DNA of 5,882 nt, taken from the NCBI GenBank assembly GCA_019312705.1, contig JAFDCW010000321.1, positions 1 through 5,882 on the forward strand, read 5' to 3'. The stretch's first letter is position 1; each line of letters begins with the position of its first letter. The notes under the pieces are model-generated. The model was not told the origin of the DNA. It made no database searches and saw only the letters and a list, made by a program, of their open reading frames with translations. Positions 5,861 through 5,882 of the stretch are shown in pieces. The stretch is from Deltaproteobacteria bacterium (lineage in GTDB: Bacteria; Myxococcota; Polyangia; Polyangiales; B10-G4). A program made the translations under genes and the position numbers.

Positions 5861-5869
5861 CGTCACACC
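5845..5869. promoter_or_regulatory. Operator-like inverted repeat GGTGTGA-N11-TCACACC
   Basis: Perfect seven-base arms at 5845-5851 and 5863-5869 are centred about 62 bases upstream of the -12 element of the kinase promoter. The arms are 18 bases apart centre to centre, which suits a dimeric regulator. The spacing is five bases longer than a CRP site (TGTGA-N6-TCACA), so it is not a CRP match. Confidence 0.4.
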
Positions 5870-5882
5870 AGAACGCGGATCG

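Noticed and set aside
5847..5867. CRP-type site TGTGA...TCACA
   Set aside because: The spacer is 11 bases, while CRP sites need six, so the half-sites lie on different faces of the helix.
1..5882. tRNA, rRNA, CRISPR array, insertion sequence or prophage features
   Set aside because: I saw no regularly spaced repeats, no transposase or integrase motifs, no terminal inverted repeats with target duplication and no cloverleaf-like segment.

Overview
The window looks like chromosomal DNA of a GC-rich member of the Myxococcota (deltaproteobacterial myxobacteria and relatives). The evidence is indirect but consistent. There are short lipoprotein signal peptides ending in LLAACGGDD and LTLSAC. There is a Cys-rich-prefixed right-handed beta-helix lipoprotein, and an L,D-transpeptidase with a Cys-rich tail. 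The eukaryote-like Ser/Thr kinase has the catalytic loop HRDVSPQN. A sigma-54 type promoter is also present. No tRNA, rRNA, insertion sequence or CRISPR array was seen.

Layout from left to right: (1) 1-1199, minus strand: an exopolyphosphatase of the Ppx/GppA family, complete at its N-terminus and cut by the left edge of the window. (2) 1200-1434: a divergent intergenic region with possible promoters and a 50-codon open frame (1313-1465, plus). That frame resembles two stretches of the neighbouring beta-helix gene and may be a remnant or a small gene. (3) 1435-3234, plus strand: a 599-residue beta-helix lipoprotein of unknown function. (4) 3235-3364: a short convergent gap without a clear terminator, with weak signs of a decayed reading frame. 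(5) 3365-4399, minus strand: a lipoprotein L,D-transpeptidase (YkuD domain plus Cys-rich tail). (6) 4308-5768, minus strand: a membrane-anchored Ser/Thr protein kinase. (7) 5769-5882: the kinase control region.

The kinase and the L,D-transpeptidase are on the same strand and their frames overlap, so they probably form a transcription unit. Its promoter, upstream of the kinase, matches the -24/-12 sigma-54 consensus. Just upstream of it lie an inverted repeat and three AATCAC repeats that could bind an activator. The kinase frame runs through A_AAA_AAG, the slippery heptamer known from dnaX, shortly before its tail enters the transpeptidase gene. A -1 shift there would end the protein 17 bases before the transpeptidase start.

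The best candidates for something new are the sigma-54-controlled kinase/transpeptidase pair, the slippery kinase 3' end, and the beta-helix-like small frame with its C8 tract upstream of the lipoprotein. None of these is proven by sequence alone, and the core genes belong to known families.
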